A stretch of DNA of 6,141 nt, from the NCBI GenBank assembly GCA_016934875.1, contig JAFGSC010000019.1:1-6141 (forward strand), read 5' to 3'. The DNA comes from Candidatus Atribacteria bacterium. Its GTDB lineage: Bacteria > Atribacterota > Phoenicimicrobiia > Phoenicimicrobiales > Stramentimicrobiaceae. Below, one piece after another: positions 5,936 through 6,141 of this stretch. The notes under the pieces were generated by a model. The model was not told where the DNA came from. It was given only the letters and a program-made list of their open reading frames with translations, and searched no databases. A program made the translations under genes and the position numbers. Positions within the stretch are counted from its first letter, which is position 1; each line of letters opens with the position of its first letter.

Positions 5936-5965
5936 CAAAATTAAAGGTTTTTCATCCAAAATCAG
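5936..5965 (-). promoter_or_regulatory. Candidate Bacteroidota-type promoter for the restriction-modification genes
   Basis: On the minus strand TAATTTTG (5943-5936) fits the Bacteroidota -7 element TAnnTTTG exactly. CTG (5965-5963), one base from the -33 TTG, lies 19 bp upstream. The box is only 11 bp from ATG 5924, so the leader would be very short. It is the only convincing -7 box I found before a gene in the window, and chance occurrence in AT-rich DNA is possible. Confidence 0.35.
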
Positions 5966-6027
5966 AAAAACGATTCCATTATTTACTACAAACTTGTCAA
6001 CAGAGCAGTTTCCTAATATGGTGCCCA

Positions 6028-6141
6028 AACGGTGGCGGTATGAAAAGTTGCCGATTGCGGGGCAATTTCCTATCAAGGTACACAAAGGTTGAAGCGGGCT
6101 ACAACCCTTGAATAACCTACTGCCCCGGCAATTTTTTATAC
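6028..6141 (+). repeat. attC-like imperfect palindromic repeat, copy E (cut by window end)
   Basis: The core starts with AACGGT (6028-6033). The inner stem 6038-6053 pairs with 6126-6141, with wobbles G6042.T6137 and G6047.T6132. The centre is TTTCCTATCAAGGTAC (6066-6081), nearly identical to copy D. The distal GTT and outer arm lie beyond the window. By the cassette model this copy belongs to a further unit to the right, and its proximal outer arm (6015-6028) belongs to the restriction-modification unit. Confidence 0.85.

Larger units (their letters stand above)
4220..6029 (-). mobile_element. Cassette 5: type II restriction-modification unit plus repeat D
   Basis: This two-gene unit has cognate arms at 4339-4352 and inverted at 6015-6028. 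They match over 14 positions with three differences, all of which become G.T pairs on the plus strand. The 4339-4352 arm touches the stop codon of the endonuclease gene. At 1.8 kb it is the longest unit in the window and carries a self-sufficient modification and restriction pair. Confidence 0.6.

Noticed and set aside
1098..6141. The repeats as a CRISPR array.
   Set aside because: Copies are about 120 bp, 0.8-1.8 kb apart and separated by genes, with no short uniform spacers.
1098..6141. The repeats as insertion sequences or MITEs.
   Set aside because: No transposase or evident target-site duplications were seen. Each copy sits exactly at a unit's 3' end in one orientation, and the outer arms pair across genes, which independent MITE insertions would not give.

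Overview
The window looks like an accessory region from a Bacteroidota genome. The support is indirect: AT-rich DNA, A-rich leaders without clear Shine-Dalgarno sites, one TAnnTTTG-type -7 box, and small genes of a flavour common in that phylum. All nine credible genes lie on the minus strand. Recognisable products are an MreB/actin-like ATPase, a two-CxxC zinc-ribbon protein, a membrane-anchored coiled-coil protein, a probable lipoprotein, a SUKH-4-type immunity protein with a small conserved-looking partner, and a complete type II restriction-modification pair (beta-class DNA methyltransferase plus PmeII-like endonuclease).

The genes fall into five units, read right to left on the minus strand: [methyltransferase + endonuclease], [SUKH-4 protein + 139-aa protein], [lipoprotein], [78-aa protein + zinc ribbon + membrane protein], [MreB-like]. 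Each unit is followed on its 3' side by one copy of a roughly 120-bp imperfectly palindromic repeat. Copies A-D have cores at 1105-1227, 2269-2387, 3071-3192 and 4218-4340. Copy E (6028 to the window end) precedes the methyltransferase and closes a further unit outside the window. A degenerate distal half, copy F (about 62-96), follows the MreB-like gene. All copies have the same orientation.

The layout matches integron gene cassettes ending in attC sites. Three observations support this. (1) The outermost arms are unit-specific: the sequence just 5' of each unit's genes is the inverted copy of the outer end of the repeat at that unit's 3' end. This holds for all five units and is what circularised cassettes recombined at this point would leave. 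(2) In every copy the inner stem carries G in the proximal arm opposite T in the distal arm at the same two places (10 of 10 pairs), so the plus strand folds with G.T wobbles where the minus strand would have A.C mismatches. The plus strand is the bottom strand relative to the genes, the strand that folds and recombines in integron attC sites. (3) Units are compact, with 3 to about 50 bp between gene stop and repeat core.

No integrase lies in the window and the arms fit the canonical RYYYAAC/GTTRRRY core sites only loosely. It is therefore either an integrase-less cluster of attC-like sites from a divergent integron, or a different single-strand-structure-based cassette system. At the left edge, a plus-strand rho-independent terminator (18-53) probably belongs to a convergent gene and marks the array boundary. 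The cargo (restriction-modification, immunity without a visible toxin, a stray actin homologue, unknown small proteins) resembles defence and conflict genes of cassette arrays.
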